Shown here: positions 1-7,165 of the stretch, in pieces
Layout: each line of letters opens with the position of its first letter
Position numbering within the stretch: position 1 is the first letter of the stretch
From: Bradyrhizobium sp. CIAT3101
GTDB taxonomy: Bacteria; Pseudomonadota; Alphaproteobacteria; Rhizobiales; Xanthobacteraceae
Reading direction: 5' to 3'
Assembly (NCBI RefSeq): GCF_029714945.1
Contig: NZ_CP121634.1
Span: 7,585,001-7,649,000, forward strand
DNA length: 64,000 nt
Program-made: the position numbers and the translations under genes
Notes under the pieces: generated by a model
The model's database searches: none
What the model was told of the DNA's origin: nothing
Seen by the model: the letters and a program-made list of their open reading frames with translations, nothing else

Positions 1-545
1 CGGAGCCCCACCGATTCGGCGAGAATGGAATCGCCCTCCGACCGCCGCACCAAATGGAGAAAACCGGAATTGGAAAAATTCGCGCCGGCGTTCGATGCCA
101 CCGAGGTAACGACCTCGGGAGACCCCCGCACCACCAGGACATCGGTCACTGCGGCAGGCACCGCCTGTCGCCTGGAGATTGCAAGGAGATGCTGCTGGCT
201 CTTGCTCTTGGCGCAGGCGATCAGCGTCTCCGTGTCAAGCCGCTCCGACTGGCTGAGAATCGGCCACGCCACATCGATGCAGTCGTCGCTGGCCATCTGC
301 CGCGTCAGAGCGTAAGGCGCGTTTGGGCTGCAGGCGAGCTTACCCGCCAGCCTCGCCCGCGCGCCGACCTCGATTTCCTGCGCAAGCCGGCCGATGACCT
401 CGCCGAAGGTCCAGATCTGGTCCTCGGAATAGGTGCCCGCGATCAGAACATCGGCGGCATGCCATAGCGCCCGAAGACAACTCTCCGGATTTCCCTTGGC
501 AACCGCCTCGTCCAACTCCGCCAGAAAAGACGCAGTGACAGCCAT
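1..545 (-). CDS. DUF2336 domain protein, partial (C-terminus off the window)
   Basis: An open frame reads leftward from ATG at 545 to the window edge without a stop, giving about 181 residues that begin MAVTASFLAELDEAV. The helical, leucine/alanine-rich pattern, with phrases such as LWHAADVLIAGTYSEDQ and RLDTETLIACAKSKSQQH, is that of DUF2336, a HEAT-like helical family common in Bradyrhizobium and relatives. Its function is unknown; some family members sit near signalling genes. The upstream neighbour on the same strand is the cyclase at 730, 184 bases away, so it could be distal in that transcript or have its own promoter. The family call is from memory of the pattern; the reading frame itself is secure. 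Confidence 0.75.
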   Translation of the reverse strand, partial: MAVTASFLAELDEAVAKGNPESCLRALWHAADVLIAGTYSEDQIWTFGEVIGRLAQEIEVGARARLAGKLACSPNAPYALTRQMASDDCIDVAWPILSQSERLDTETLIACAKSKSQQHLLAISRRQAVPAAVTDVLVVRGSPEVVTSVASNAGANFSNSGFLHLVRRSEGDSILAESVGL

Positions 546-729
546 GAACGTGCTCGCAGCTCTGAAATGATCAAATCGCAAGAATGACCGTTACGAAACA
601 AAGCGATCAGATCACTCCGCGCTTCAACACGAAGTAAACTCGTCCCTGTCTCGTGGAGCTGAGCTTAAAGTGCGCCTAATCAGATCGATCAAATTCGAAG
701 CAATTCGCGGCCCCTGGTCGGGCTCGGCC

Positions 730-1920
730 TCAGCCTTGAAACGCAAACAGCTCGATCGGCTCGCTGAAACCGCGCACGGCATGCTGACCGACCCGCTCGA
801 GCTCGAACTCCGGCGTCACCAGTTCGGCAAAATCCCGCGACAGCAGCACCGGCTTGCCGATCTGCTTGGTGAGCGTCTCGAGCCGCGAGGCCATGTTGAC
901 GGCGGGACCGATCACGGTGAAGTCGAGCCGGCTGGTCGAACCGATATTGCCGTACATGACGTCGCCGACATGGACGCCGATGCCGTAGTTCAACGGCGCG
1001 CGACTGGTCGACTTGTTGCGCTCGTTCAGCGCAGCCATCGCCTGGCGCGCCTCGGTGACCGCACGCAGCAGATTGGCGCAGGCGTTGGGCTGGCTCAGCG
1101 GGAAGATCGCGAGCAGGCCGTCGCCGATGAATTTCAGGATCTCGCCGCCGTGCCGCGCGATCGGCTCGGACATCGCGTCGAAATAATCGTTGAGGAGATC
1201 GATGACGTCGTCGCGCGGCCAGTTGTCGGAGATCTTCGTAAAATCTCTGAGATCGCAGATCATGATCGCGGCGCGCACCGTCGTGCCGGTGCCGCGTCGC
1301 GTGGCGCCGGCCAGGATCAGCTCGCCGGCATGAGCGCCGACATAGGTCTCCAGCAGCGTGCGCGCCAGGCGGTTCTTGATGCGGATCTCGCTGACCAGCG
1401 CCAGCACCGGCAATACCTTCTTCAACGCGGCGACATGGGCGTCGTCGAAGCCACCGGGACGGTCGGTCGAGAACGTGATGAGATGGCGCTTGCCGAGCGT
1501 ATGATAGAGCGGCCAGGCCACATAGTCGGTCAGGCCCTTTGCCCGCATCTCGTCGTAGAGCGCGTGCTTGCGGCCGAGCGCGGGATCCCGTTCGAGATTC
1601 TCACGCACTTCGGTTGCCCCGTCGAACATTTCGTTGGCCGGACTGCCGATATACTCGGAGCGTCCCATAACATCGAAATCGACCCGCCCGATCTCGGCCT
1701 CACGCATGCCGTCGGACCACATGAAACGCGCCCCCAGCCATTGCGGATGCTGGATCCGGACGTGGAGCGTCGATCGCTTGAGCGGAATGCCCGCTTGCTG
1801 CAGGCGGATGCACATCTCCGCAAAGATGTTGTCGATGAAGCGCTGGTCCCGCGTGCCGTTGGTCAACCAGTCGACGACGCCGTCGGAGAGAGAGGCGGGA
1901 TTCATGTCTGGCGCGTTCAT
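730..1920 (-). CDS. adenylate/guanylate cyclase, class III (soluble)
   Basis: This 396-residue protein makes a cyclic nucleotide from ATP or GTP. The C-terminal half (about 210-390) is a class III catalytic domain: ICDLRDFTKIS carries the metal-binding aspartate, FIGDGLLAIFP the second metal-site region, and VIGPAVNMASRLE the helix with the catalytic Asn/Arg pair. The N-terminal 200 residues have the look of the GAF-like sensory region found on many rhizobial cyclases. No membrane segment is seen. The start at 1920 is preferred because AGGGCAGGA lies just upstream; ATG at 1947 is an alternative. Longer in-frame starts would run into the HutD gene. Adenylate rather than guanylate specificity is assumed, not shown. 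Confidence 0.88.
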   Translation of the reverse strand: MNAPDMNPASLSDGVVDWLTNGTRDQRFIDNIFAEMCIRLQQAGIPLKRSTLHVRIQHPQWLGARFMWSDGMREAEIGRVDFDVMGRSEYIGSPANEMFDGATEVRENLERDPALGRKHALYDEMRAKGLTDYVAWPLYHTLGKRHLITFSTDRPGGFDDAHVAALKKVLPVLALVSEIRIKNRLARTLLETYVGAHAGELILAGATRRGTGTTVRAAIMICDLRDFTKISDNWPRDDVIDLLNDYFDAMSEPIARHGGEILKFIGDGLLAIFPLSQPNACANLLRAVTEARQAMAALNERNKSTSRAPLNYGIGVHVGDVMYGNIGSTSRLDFTVIGPAVNMASRLETLTKQIGKPVLLSRDFAELVTPEFELERVGQHAVRGFSEPIELFAFQG

Positions 1921-2036
1921 ATCCTGCCCTTCGGCGACGGTCTGCATCGGGGCACATATCGTGTTCCGGCGCGGCCGCGTCAACCTAGCCAGTTGCACGG
2001 ATTGTGCGCATCGTTCCGGCCGGCAGGAACGCCCGT

Positions 2037-2621
2037 TCAGGCGGCGATTTTGATCGACCCCAGCACGACCAGCCCGGAAACGAGCGCCAGCGTCGCGGCC
2101 GCAGTCAGTTCGACCTTCAGCGTGTTTTCGTGCGGAATCGCAAAATCCTGGCCCTCGAGGCGGATACTGCAATCGCCGCGCGCCGCGTAGAGCAAATGCG
2201 TTCCCGGGGGCAACGACCGATCGCCGGGCGCATCAAGCGCCACAAGCGCGATCTCCGCCGCACCGCGCCGCGCCATCAGATTGACGACCTCGACCGGGCC
2301 GGCCTCGAGCTCCGTGACGATCTCCATTTCGCCGGTGAAACGCACGGTCGTGAGCGGTTCGCGCTCGTCGAACTCCTGCCCGGGTGCTTTCAGCACCAGC
2401 CCGCGCCCGCCGACCACCATCTGCAAGCGATCGATGCCGGGCATGTGGGAGAACGGCCCGGGCGCCACGATCGGCGTGGAGGCGAAGCGCCACAGCAGGC
2501 TGGCCCAGTCCTTCACCGCCGCATCGGGGCGATGCGCGTCCGCGATATCGGTAAAGATGCCGCCGCCGTTCTTCCAGGGCGAGCGGGTGTAGTCCTCGGA
2601 TTTCAGCAGCGTGGTTTTCAT
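2037..2621 (-). CDS. HutD/Ves family cupin-like protein
   Basis: A 194-residue protein with the HutD/Ves signature: an N-terminal W-K-N-G-G-G element (SPWKNGGGIFTDI, about 14-26), then S-LLWRFA, PGPFSHMPGIDRLQMVV and the VVNLMARRG segment. These form a double-stranded beta-helix (bicupin). HutD is often found in histidine utilisation loci and Ves in E. coli is cold-induced; the biochemical role is unsettled. No other hut gene is nearby, so a role in histidine catabolism cannot be inferred here. The start at 2621 (MKTTLLKSEDY) matches the usual family N-terminus; an ATG 11 codons upstream is possible. Confidence 0.85.
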   Translation of the reverse strand: MKTTLLKSEDYTRSPWKNGGGIFTDIADAHRPDAAVKDWASLLWRFASTPIVAPGPFSHMPGIDRLQMVVGGRGLVLKAPGQEFDEREPLTTVRFTGEMEIVTELEAGPVEVVNLMARRGAAEIALVALDAPGDRSLPPGTHLLYAARGDCSIRLEGQDFAIPHENTLKVELTAAATLALVSGLVVLGSIKIAA

Positions 2622-2667
2622 CTGTGCGGGCGTCCGGTCGTTGCTCACCCGCACATCATTAATCGCC

Positions 2668-3189
2668 TCACGCCTTGGCGTCGAGGTTCAGCCTGGTGCT
2701 GAGCTCGTTGACGAGCGAATCCACGAACTGACTCTGATAGGCCGAGATGCCGTTGAAGGCGACGGGGCCGCCCGCCTGCACCAGCAGGCCGCCGCCGGAG
2801 ACCGTTGCGTCCGTGCTGCCACCGGATGATTTGGTGTCGAGCTTGCCCATGGCGTCGTCGAGCTGCGCGGCGGTCTTGTCGTCCATCTCGCCATTGGCCT
2901 GCAGCGTGGCGAGCAGCGACTGATAGGCACTGCCGAGATCGGCGCCCGTCCCTGTCTCCGCGGTCGCGGAGAACGAGCCGTTGGTCTTGCCGTTGTAGCT
3001 CTTGTAGGTCAGCGTTTCCGTTGTGGTGCCGTCGGTGTTGGCGTGGCTGTCGAGCATCAGCTCGAACGCGCTGCCATAGGCCCCCGTCGTCAGCATGTTC
3101 GGATCATTCGGATTCTTGTTCTTGCTCGCGCCCGACTTGTCGGAGCCGGCGGTCCAGTTCGGCGGGACGGTGTAGCTGACACTGGTCAC
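2668..3189 (-). CDS. unrecognised protein, upstream copy of a tandem pair
   Basis: I do not recognise this 173-residue protein. It starts with GTG at 3189 behind GGGAATGAATCC and begins MTSVSYTVPPNWTAGSDKSG. It is rich in Ser, Thr, Gly, Asn and Asp and nearly lacks cysteine, and it has no signal peptide or membrane segment. A helical core, DLGSAYQSLLATLQANG, is identical in the neighbour at 3384-3794, as is the ending LDAKA; AFELMLDSHANTDGTTT and PFELLLDSQANSDGTTT also match. The composition resembles secreted or surface-associated effectors and structural proteins, but that is only an impression. A sigma-54-like promoter lies 36 bases upstream of the start codon. Confidence 0.7.
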   Translation of the reverse strand: MTSVSYTVPPNWTAGSDKSGASKNKNPNDPNMLTTGAYGSAFELMLDSHANTDGTTTETLTYKSYNGKTNGSFSATAETGTGADLGSAYQSLLATLQANGEMDDKTAAQLDDAMGKLDTKSSGGSTDATVSGGGLLVQAGGPVAFNGISAYQSQFVDSLVNELSTRLNLDAKA

Positions 3190-3224
3190 GGATTCATTCC
3201 CATCTGCATTGCGCGGAAATATTC

Positions 3225-3240
3225 AGCAACATTTATGCCA
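3225..3240 (-). promoter_or_regulatory. candidate sigma-54 promoter (-24/-12)
   Basis: Read on the minus strand the sequence is TGGCATAAATGTTGCT. It has the -24 element TGGCA, the -12 element TTGCT and exactly ten bases between the invariant GG and GC, preceded by C as in the YTGGCACG-N4-TTGCW consensus. Only the sixth base (T for C) departs from the core. Transcription would start near 3213, about 25 bases upstream of the GTG at 3189 and its ribosome binding site. The corresponding stretch before the second copy (around 3830-3846) is one base shorter and has TTTCT in place of TTGCT. Confidence 0.5.
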
Positions 3241-3383
3241 GCGAGGCGCTGTTGATTTTCATCGGCTTTCTCGCGCGATAGACTCTCAGCGTTGCGCCAC
3301 GCTGCAAAAATTGCCCGGCAGCTTCGTCCTGTTGCCTGCAGGCCTGACCGGCAGGACGAAGCCAGCAGTGCCGTCCGCGCTTG

Positions 3384-3794
3384 TCACGCCTTGGCGTCGA
3401 GGCCGAGCTTGCTGATCAGATCGTTGACCGGCGAATCGGCGAACTGGTTCTGGTTGGCGGAGACGCCGTTGAAATAAGCAGGGCCGCCGTCGTTGAACTG
3501 CGCGGCGCTCGTGTCGTTCATTCCGCCGTTGGCCTGGAGCGTGGCAAGCAGCGACTGATAGGCACTGCCGAGATCGGAGCCCGTCCCGGTCTGGCTGCTG
3601 TCGCTCGTGGACGCCAACGCATCCGTAGTGGTGCCGTCGCTATTGGCCTGGCTATCGAGCAACAGCTCGAACGGATTGCCAGAGGTTCCTGTCGTCGCCG
3701 AGCCCGCCTCGTGCGCGTGCTTGTGTTTGCCGCCGCATGATTTGCCGGAGCCTGCGGTCGAATACGGCGAGACGGTGTAGCTGACGTCGGTCAT
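3384..3794 (-). CDS. unrecognised protein, downstream copy of a tandem pair
   Basis: A 136-residue paralogue of the protein at 2668-3189, beginning MTDVSYTVSPYSTAGSGKS and ending SKLGLDAKA. The start at 3794 follows a strong AAGGAGTGACGAC. Relative to its partner it lacks a segment near residues 105-130 of that protein. It carries a short Cys/His/Lys patch, CGGKHKHAH, near residue 26 that the other copy lacks. The core DLGSAYQSLLATLQANG is unchanged while the flanks have diverged, which suggests that the core helix is the constrained part. No function can be assigned. Its upstream region is a diverged copy of the one before the partner gene. Confidence 0.7.
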   Translation of the reverse strand: MTDVSYTVSPYSTAGSGKSCGGKHKHAHEAGSATTGTSGNPFELLLDSQANSDGTTTDALASTSDSSQTGTGSDLGSAYQSLLATLQANGGMNDTSAAQFNDGGPAYFNGVSANQNQFADSPVNDLISKLGLDAKA

Positions 3795-3986
3795 GTCGTC
3801 ACTCCTTCGATCATTGCGTGGAAACATTCAGAAACATTGTGCCTGCGAAGGCGCCGCTGATGTCCATCGGCTTTCTCGCGAGGAGCACGCCGATGTCCGC
3901 TCAACGTCGCGCGACGTGGCAACAACTGCCCGACAGTTTGATCCCACTGCACGATGGTGCGGGGCTTGCGGTGCTCAGCCCTCGGT

Positions 3987-4107
3987 GTCGTCCCGGCGAA
4001 AGCCAGGACCCATCATCCCGACTCCCGTTGTCGGAGCGAGCTGTGGCCACACCCTCTTCTGACAGTATCGAGCGGTGGTTATGGGTCCTGGCTTTCGCCA
4101 GGACGAC
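3987..4107. repeat. intergenic inverted repeat element
   Basis: A 27-base arm at 3987-4013 (GTCGTCCCGGCGAAAGCCAG, continuing GACCCAT) is repeated in reverse complement at 4081-4107 with one mismatch, enclosing 67 bases of unrelated sequence. It lies between the tandem pair and the end of the receptor gene at 4129. The whole stretch 3795-4128 holds only this element and the leader of the 3794 gene. The arm sequence is one I associate with dispersed palindromes in Bradyrhizobium genomes. It could also act in transcription termination. Confidence 0.75.
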
Positions 4108-4128
4108 GGTGGAGAGATATCGCGTAAC

Positions 4129-5283
4129 TTACTCGCTCTTGCCGCCGTTCAGCTTCGGCAGCGTCTCGACGATCTTCTGCTTGCCGTCGACGATCTCGGC
4201 CAGGAAGCTGGCGCGGTCGATGTCGCCGTTCTGGTCCCAGCTTGCCTCCATCAGCATGCCCGGCGCCTTGTCGGGCGTCAGCGTCAGGCCCTTCATCGCC
4301 GCGCCTAACGCCTTGCTGTCGAACCTGCCGATCTTCTCGGTGACGTATTTGACGAGATAGACCGCGGTGTAGCCCTTGATGCCGTTATGATCCGGCCGGT
4401 ACTTGAAGCGGTCGCTGAACTTTTTGGTGAATGCCTCGATCGCCGGCACCGGTGCATCGGCTGAAAGACCGACATGGCCGCGCACACCGTTGGCTGCGGG
4501 GCCGGCGAGCTCGACCACCTTCTGGCTGAGCAGCGTGGTCTCCCCGAACAGCGGCGTCGACAGCCCCTGTCGCTTGGCCTCGATCAGGAAGCGGGCGCTC
4601 TCCTCCTCGTTGGTGTAGACGAACACGGCGTCGGCCTTGGCGCTCTTGAGCTTGATGACGTCCGAGCCGAAATCGACCTGACCCTGCTCGGTGGAGATAT
4701 CGGCGGCAACCTCGATGTTGCGCGTCTTCATCTCCTTGATGAAATTGTCGTGGCCGCCCTTGCCGAAATCATTGTTGACCCAGACCACCGCAACGCTCTT
4801 CACCTTCAGCTTGTCGTGCAGATAGTTGGCGATCTTCGGCATCGAGAATTGCTGGCCGAAAGCGGTGCGGAACACCCAGGGATTACCTTGCGTCGTGATG
4901 TCGGCGGCCTCGGCGCCGACGATCTGCGGGATCTCCGCCTGTTGGGTCAGCGCCATGTTGACCTTGACCGAGCCGGAATAGATCGGCCCGAGCACCACAT
5001 AGGGATCCTTGTCCAACACCTTCTGCACCTGCGCGCGCGAGATGCCGGGATTGCTCTGGGTGTCGAGATGCTCGGTCTGGATTTTCTTGCCCAGAATGCC
5101 GCCGGCGGCGTTGATCTCGTCGACCGCGAGCGCGACGCCGTCGCGCCAGTTGGTGCCCGAGACGGCGCCTGGGCCGGAGAGCTCAATGACATCGGGGATG
5201 TAGACGGTGTTTTGCGCGCGGGCCCCGCCCGTCGACAGCGACGCCGCCAAGGCAATGACGAGCGCTCCTGCAAGATGCCTCAT
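4129..5283 (-). CDS. ABC transporter substrate-binding protein, Liv (PBP type I) family
   Basis: A 384-residue periplasmic receptor. It begins MRHLAGALVIALAASLSTGG, followed by ARAQ, a typical signal peptide. The mature protein has the type I receptor pattern: PDVIELSGPGAVSGTNWRDG, then LAVDEINAAGGILGKKI, VVLGPIYSGS and the mid-protein WVNNDFGKGG hinge region. Family members deliver branched-chain amino acids, aromatic acids or other small carboxylates to LivHMGF permeases. No permease gene is adjacent, so it is either an orphan receptor or shares a permease encoded elsewhere. The start at 5283 follows GGGGAGGACATC. The amidohydrolase gene ends 25 bases upstream on the same strand, suggesting co-transcription and a ligand related to the amidohydrolase substrate. 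Confidence 0.88.
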   Translation of the reverse strand: MRHLAGALVIALAASLSTGGARAQNTVYIPDVIELSGPGAVSGTNWRDGVALAVDEINAAGGILGKKIQTEHLDTQSNPGISRAQVQKVLDKDPYVVLGPIYSGSVKVNMALTQQAEIPQIVGAEAADITTQGNPWVFRTAFGQQFSMPKIANYLHDKLKVKSVAVVWVNNDFGKGGHDNFIKEMKTRNIEVAADISTEQGQVDFGSDVIKLKSAKADAVFVYTNEEESARFLIEAKRQGLSTPLFGETTLLSQKVVELAGPAANGVRGHVGLSADAPVPAIEAFTKKFSDRFKYRPDHNGIKGYTAVYLVKYVTEKIGRFDSKALGAAMKGLTLTPDKAPGMLMEASWDQNGDIDRASFLAEIVDGKQKIVETLPKLNGGKSE

Positions 5284-5308
5284 GATGTCCTCCCCTTTGC
5301 TTTGTTTT

Positions 5309-6142
5309 TTATGATCCGTCGAAGCCAAGCAGTTTCGCCGGCGTTCGCCACAGCAGACGATGCCGGTCGCCCGGATCCGGAAACAGTTTTGTCAGCACCG
5401 CGAGCAGCGGCCCGTAGTCGAGCCGTTCGGGCGCGCGCAGGAACGGATAGTCGGATCCCCAGACGCAGCGATCGAGTGTGAAGGCCTCGACCAGCGCGGC
5501 GATGAAGGGCCAGGTGTCCTCATACGGGTACGGCAGTCCTGAGAATTTGTAATAGCCGGACAGCTTGACATGCGCGTCGCGCTCGCGGCCGATCGCGAGC
5601 AGCGCCTGGAAGGCCTTGCCGCTCACGCCTTGCGCGACCGATGGCCGGCCGCAATGATCGAACACCAGCTTGACGCTCGATTTGTCGATCAGCGGCAACA
5701 GGTCGAGCAGCTGATCGTTCTCGACCTGGATCTGGAGGAACAGGCCGAGGCTTGCGACCTTCTCCAGCAGCGGCGCGGTGCTGCGATAATAGTCGGCGCC
5801 ATGGAACGGCACGTTGAAGGCGATTCCGATCACGCCGGCCGCTTTCAATCGCTCGAGCTCGCGGATGTCGACGTCGTTCTCGACGACGGCGACGCCCCTG
5901 AAGCGGCCGCCGCCCTGCCTCAGCGTGTCGAGCAGGATGCGGCTGTCGCTGCCATAGCCGGTGTTGGTGGCGACGACGAGCGCGTGGTGAACATCAAAGG
6001 CGTCGAACACGCGGATGAGCTGCGCCGCCGGCGCGATTTCCTGCCCGCTCGGCCGGTACGGCGTATCGGCGCCGTAGGGAAAACGCGCGGGATCGAGCGC
6101 GTGAATGTGGCAGTCGATCTTGGGGCCCGCCGGCAAGGTCAT
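5309..6142 (-). CDS. amidohydrolase family protein (PDC-lactonase-like TIM barrel)
   Basis: A 277-residue metal-dependent hydrolase of the amidohydrolase_2 group. KIDCHIHALDP near the N-terminus gives the HxH metal ligands, LVFDHCGRP (about 158-166) supplies the next histidine, and WGSDYP (about 227-232) the catalytic aspartate. This ordering matches 2-pyrone-4,6-dicarboxylate lactonase and related lactone or decarboxylase enzymes of aromatic ring-cleavage pathways. There is no signal peptide, so it is cytoplasmic. It lies between aroE and a solute receptor on one strand with short gaps, consistent with uptake and breakdown of a cyclic or aromatic acid. The exact substrate is not determinable from sequence. 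Confidence 0.85.
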   Translation of the reverse strand: MTLPAGPKIDCHIHALDPARFPYGADTPYRPSGQEIAPAAQLIRVFDAFDVHHALVVATNTGYGSDSRILLDTLRQGGGRFRGVAVVENDVDIRELERLKAAGVIGIAFNVPFHGADYYRSTAPLLEKVASLGLFLQIQVENDQLLDLLPLIDKSSVKLVFDHCGRPSVAQGVSGKAFQALLAIGRERDAHVKLSGYYKFSGLPYPYEDTWPFIAALVEAFTLDRCVWGSDYPFLRAPERLDYGPLLAVLTKLFPDPGDRHRLLWRTPAKLLGFDGS

Positions 6143-6164
6143 GGCGCAAAGTTCCCCGCGCGGT

Positions 6165-7004
6165 TCAGAACGTGGCCTCGATGGCCTTGATCAGCTCGGC
6201 TGTCACATCGGGCATGACACCGAACCAGGCCTTGAAGGCAAGCCGCGCCTGGTTGAGCAACAGGCCGAGCCCGTTCACGGTGACGCAGCCGCGGGCGCGT
6301 GCATCAGCCAGGAATGGCGTCTCGAGCGGCGTGTAAATCAGATCGGCAGCGAGTGTCGTGGGCTTCAGGCGCGACAGGTCGATCTCCAGCGCACTTTTGC
6401 CGACCATGCCGCGATCGGTGCAATTGACGAGCAGCGCAACATCACCAAGTGCCGTGGCACGATCGTCCCACGGAACGGTGCTGACGGCGGAGCCGAATTC
6501 GGTCGCGATCGCCTGCGCCTTCTCCGCCGTGCGATTGGCGATGCGAATCTCTCGCGCGCCGTTTTCCAGCAGCGCCACGACCACCGCGCGCGAGGCGCCG
6601 CCCGCCCCCAGCAGCAGGATCGGCCCGGCATCGCCGCGCCAGTCCGCCTTGGCGTCGCGCAGGCTCTGGATAAAACCGTTGCCGTCATTGTTGAAGCCGG
6701 ACAGCGTGCCGTCGGCTTCGACGACGATGGTATTGACGGCGCCGATACGCTTGGCGGTCTCGTTGACGCGGTCGAGCATCGCCATCGCCGTCTGCTTGTG
6801 CGGCATAGTGACGTTGCAACCGCGGAACCCGAGCGCGATCAGCCCGTCCAGCGCGTCCTCGAGCCGCTCCGGCTTCACCGCGAGCGGGACGTAGGAGCCG
6901 CGGATGCCGTGTGCCTTCAGCCAGTAATTGTGAATGACCGGCGAGCGCGAATGCGCGACCGGCATACCCATGACCCCCGCCAGCCCAAAACCATCCTGCG
7001 ACAT
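6165..7004 (-). CDS. aroE: shikimate dehydrogenase
   Basis: A 279-residue shikimate 5-dehydrogenase that interconverts 3-dehydroshikimate and shikimate with NADP(H). The substrate site is visible as MGMPVAHSRSPVIHN (about 12-26), the catalytic lysine in NVTMPHKQ (about 64-71), then AVNTIV and FNNDGNGF. The nucleotide-binding loop is LLGAGGASRAVV (about 131-142) followed by IANRTAEKA. NRT is the usual NADP-selecting motif. Its place next to an amidohydrolase and a receptor, rather than in an aro biosynthesis group, allows for a catabolic quinate/shikimate paralogue; sequence alone does not separate the two roles. Confidence 0.92.
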   Translation of the reverse strand: MSQDGFGLAGVMGMPVAHSRSPVIHNYWLKAHGIRGSYVPLAVKPERLEDALDGLIALGFRGCNVTMPHKQTAMAMLDRVNETAKRIGAVNTIVVEADGTLSGFNNDGNGFIQSLRDAKADWRGDAGPILLLGAGGASRAVVVALLENGAREIRIANRTAEKAQAIATEFGSAVSTVPWDDRATALGDVALLVNCTDRGMVGKSALEIDLSRLKPTTLAADLIYTPLETPFLADARARGCVTVNGLGLLLNQARLAFKAWFGVMPDVTAELIKAIEATF

Positions 7005-7165
7005 GCCGCGATTCCCGTCCCGAACAGCGCCCTTCGGCGCGCGACCATTTTATTTGGTCATTTGTCCAAGACAATTAGAGGGAATGGCCAGCGGGTGCAA
7101 TGTGAATCTGGGAAACAGCGGAGCCCGATACACGACGGATGGCCGCCCCGCCCCTGCCTAGAAGC

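Larger units (their letters stand above)
2668..3955 (-). repeat. tandem gene duplication including upstream regions
   Basis: Two direct repeat units, about 2668-3335 and 3384-3955, each hold one paralogue and its leader. Similarity continues past the start codons: on the plus strand ATTGCGCGGAAATATTCAG near 3208 matches ATTGCGTGGAAACATTCAG near 3813, and CATCGGCTTTCTCGCG occurs at about 3261 and 3868. The further stretches TTGCCCGGCAGCTTC and CTGCCCGACAGTTTG also correspond. The duplication therefore included regulatory DNA, after which the second promoter region changed. Confidence 0.7.
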
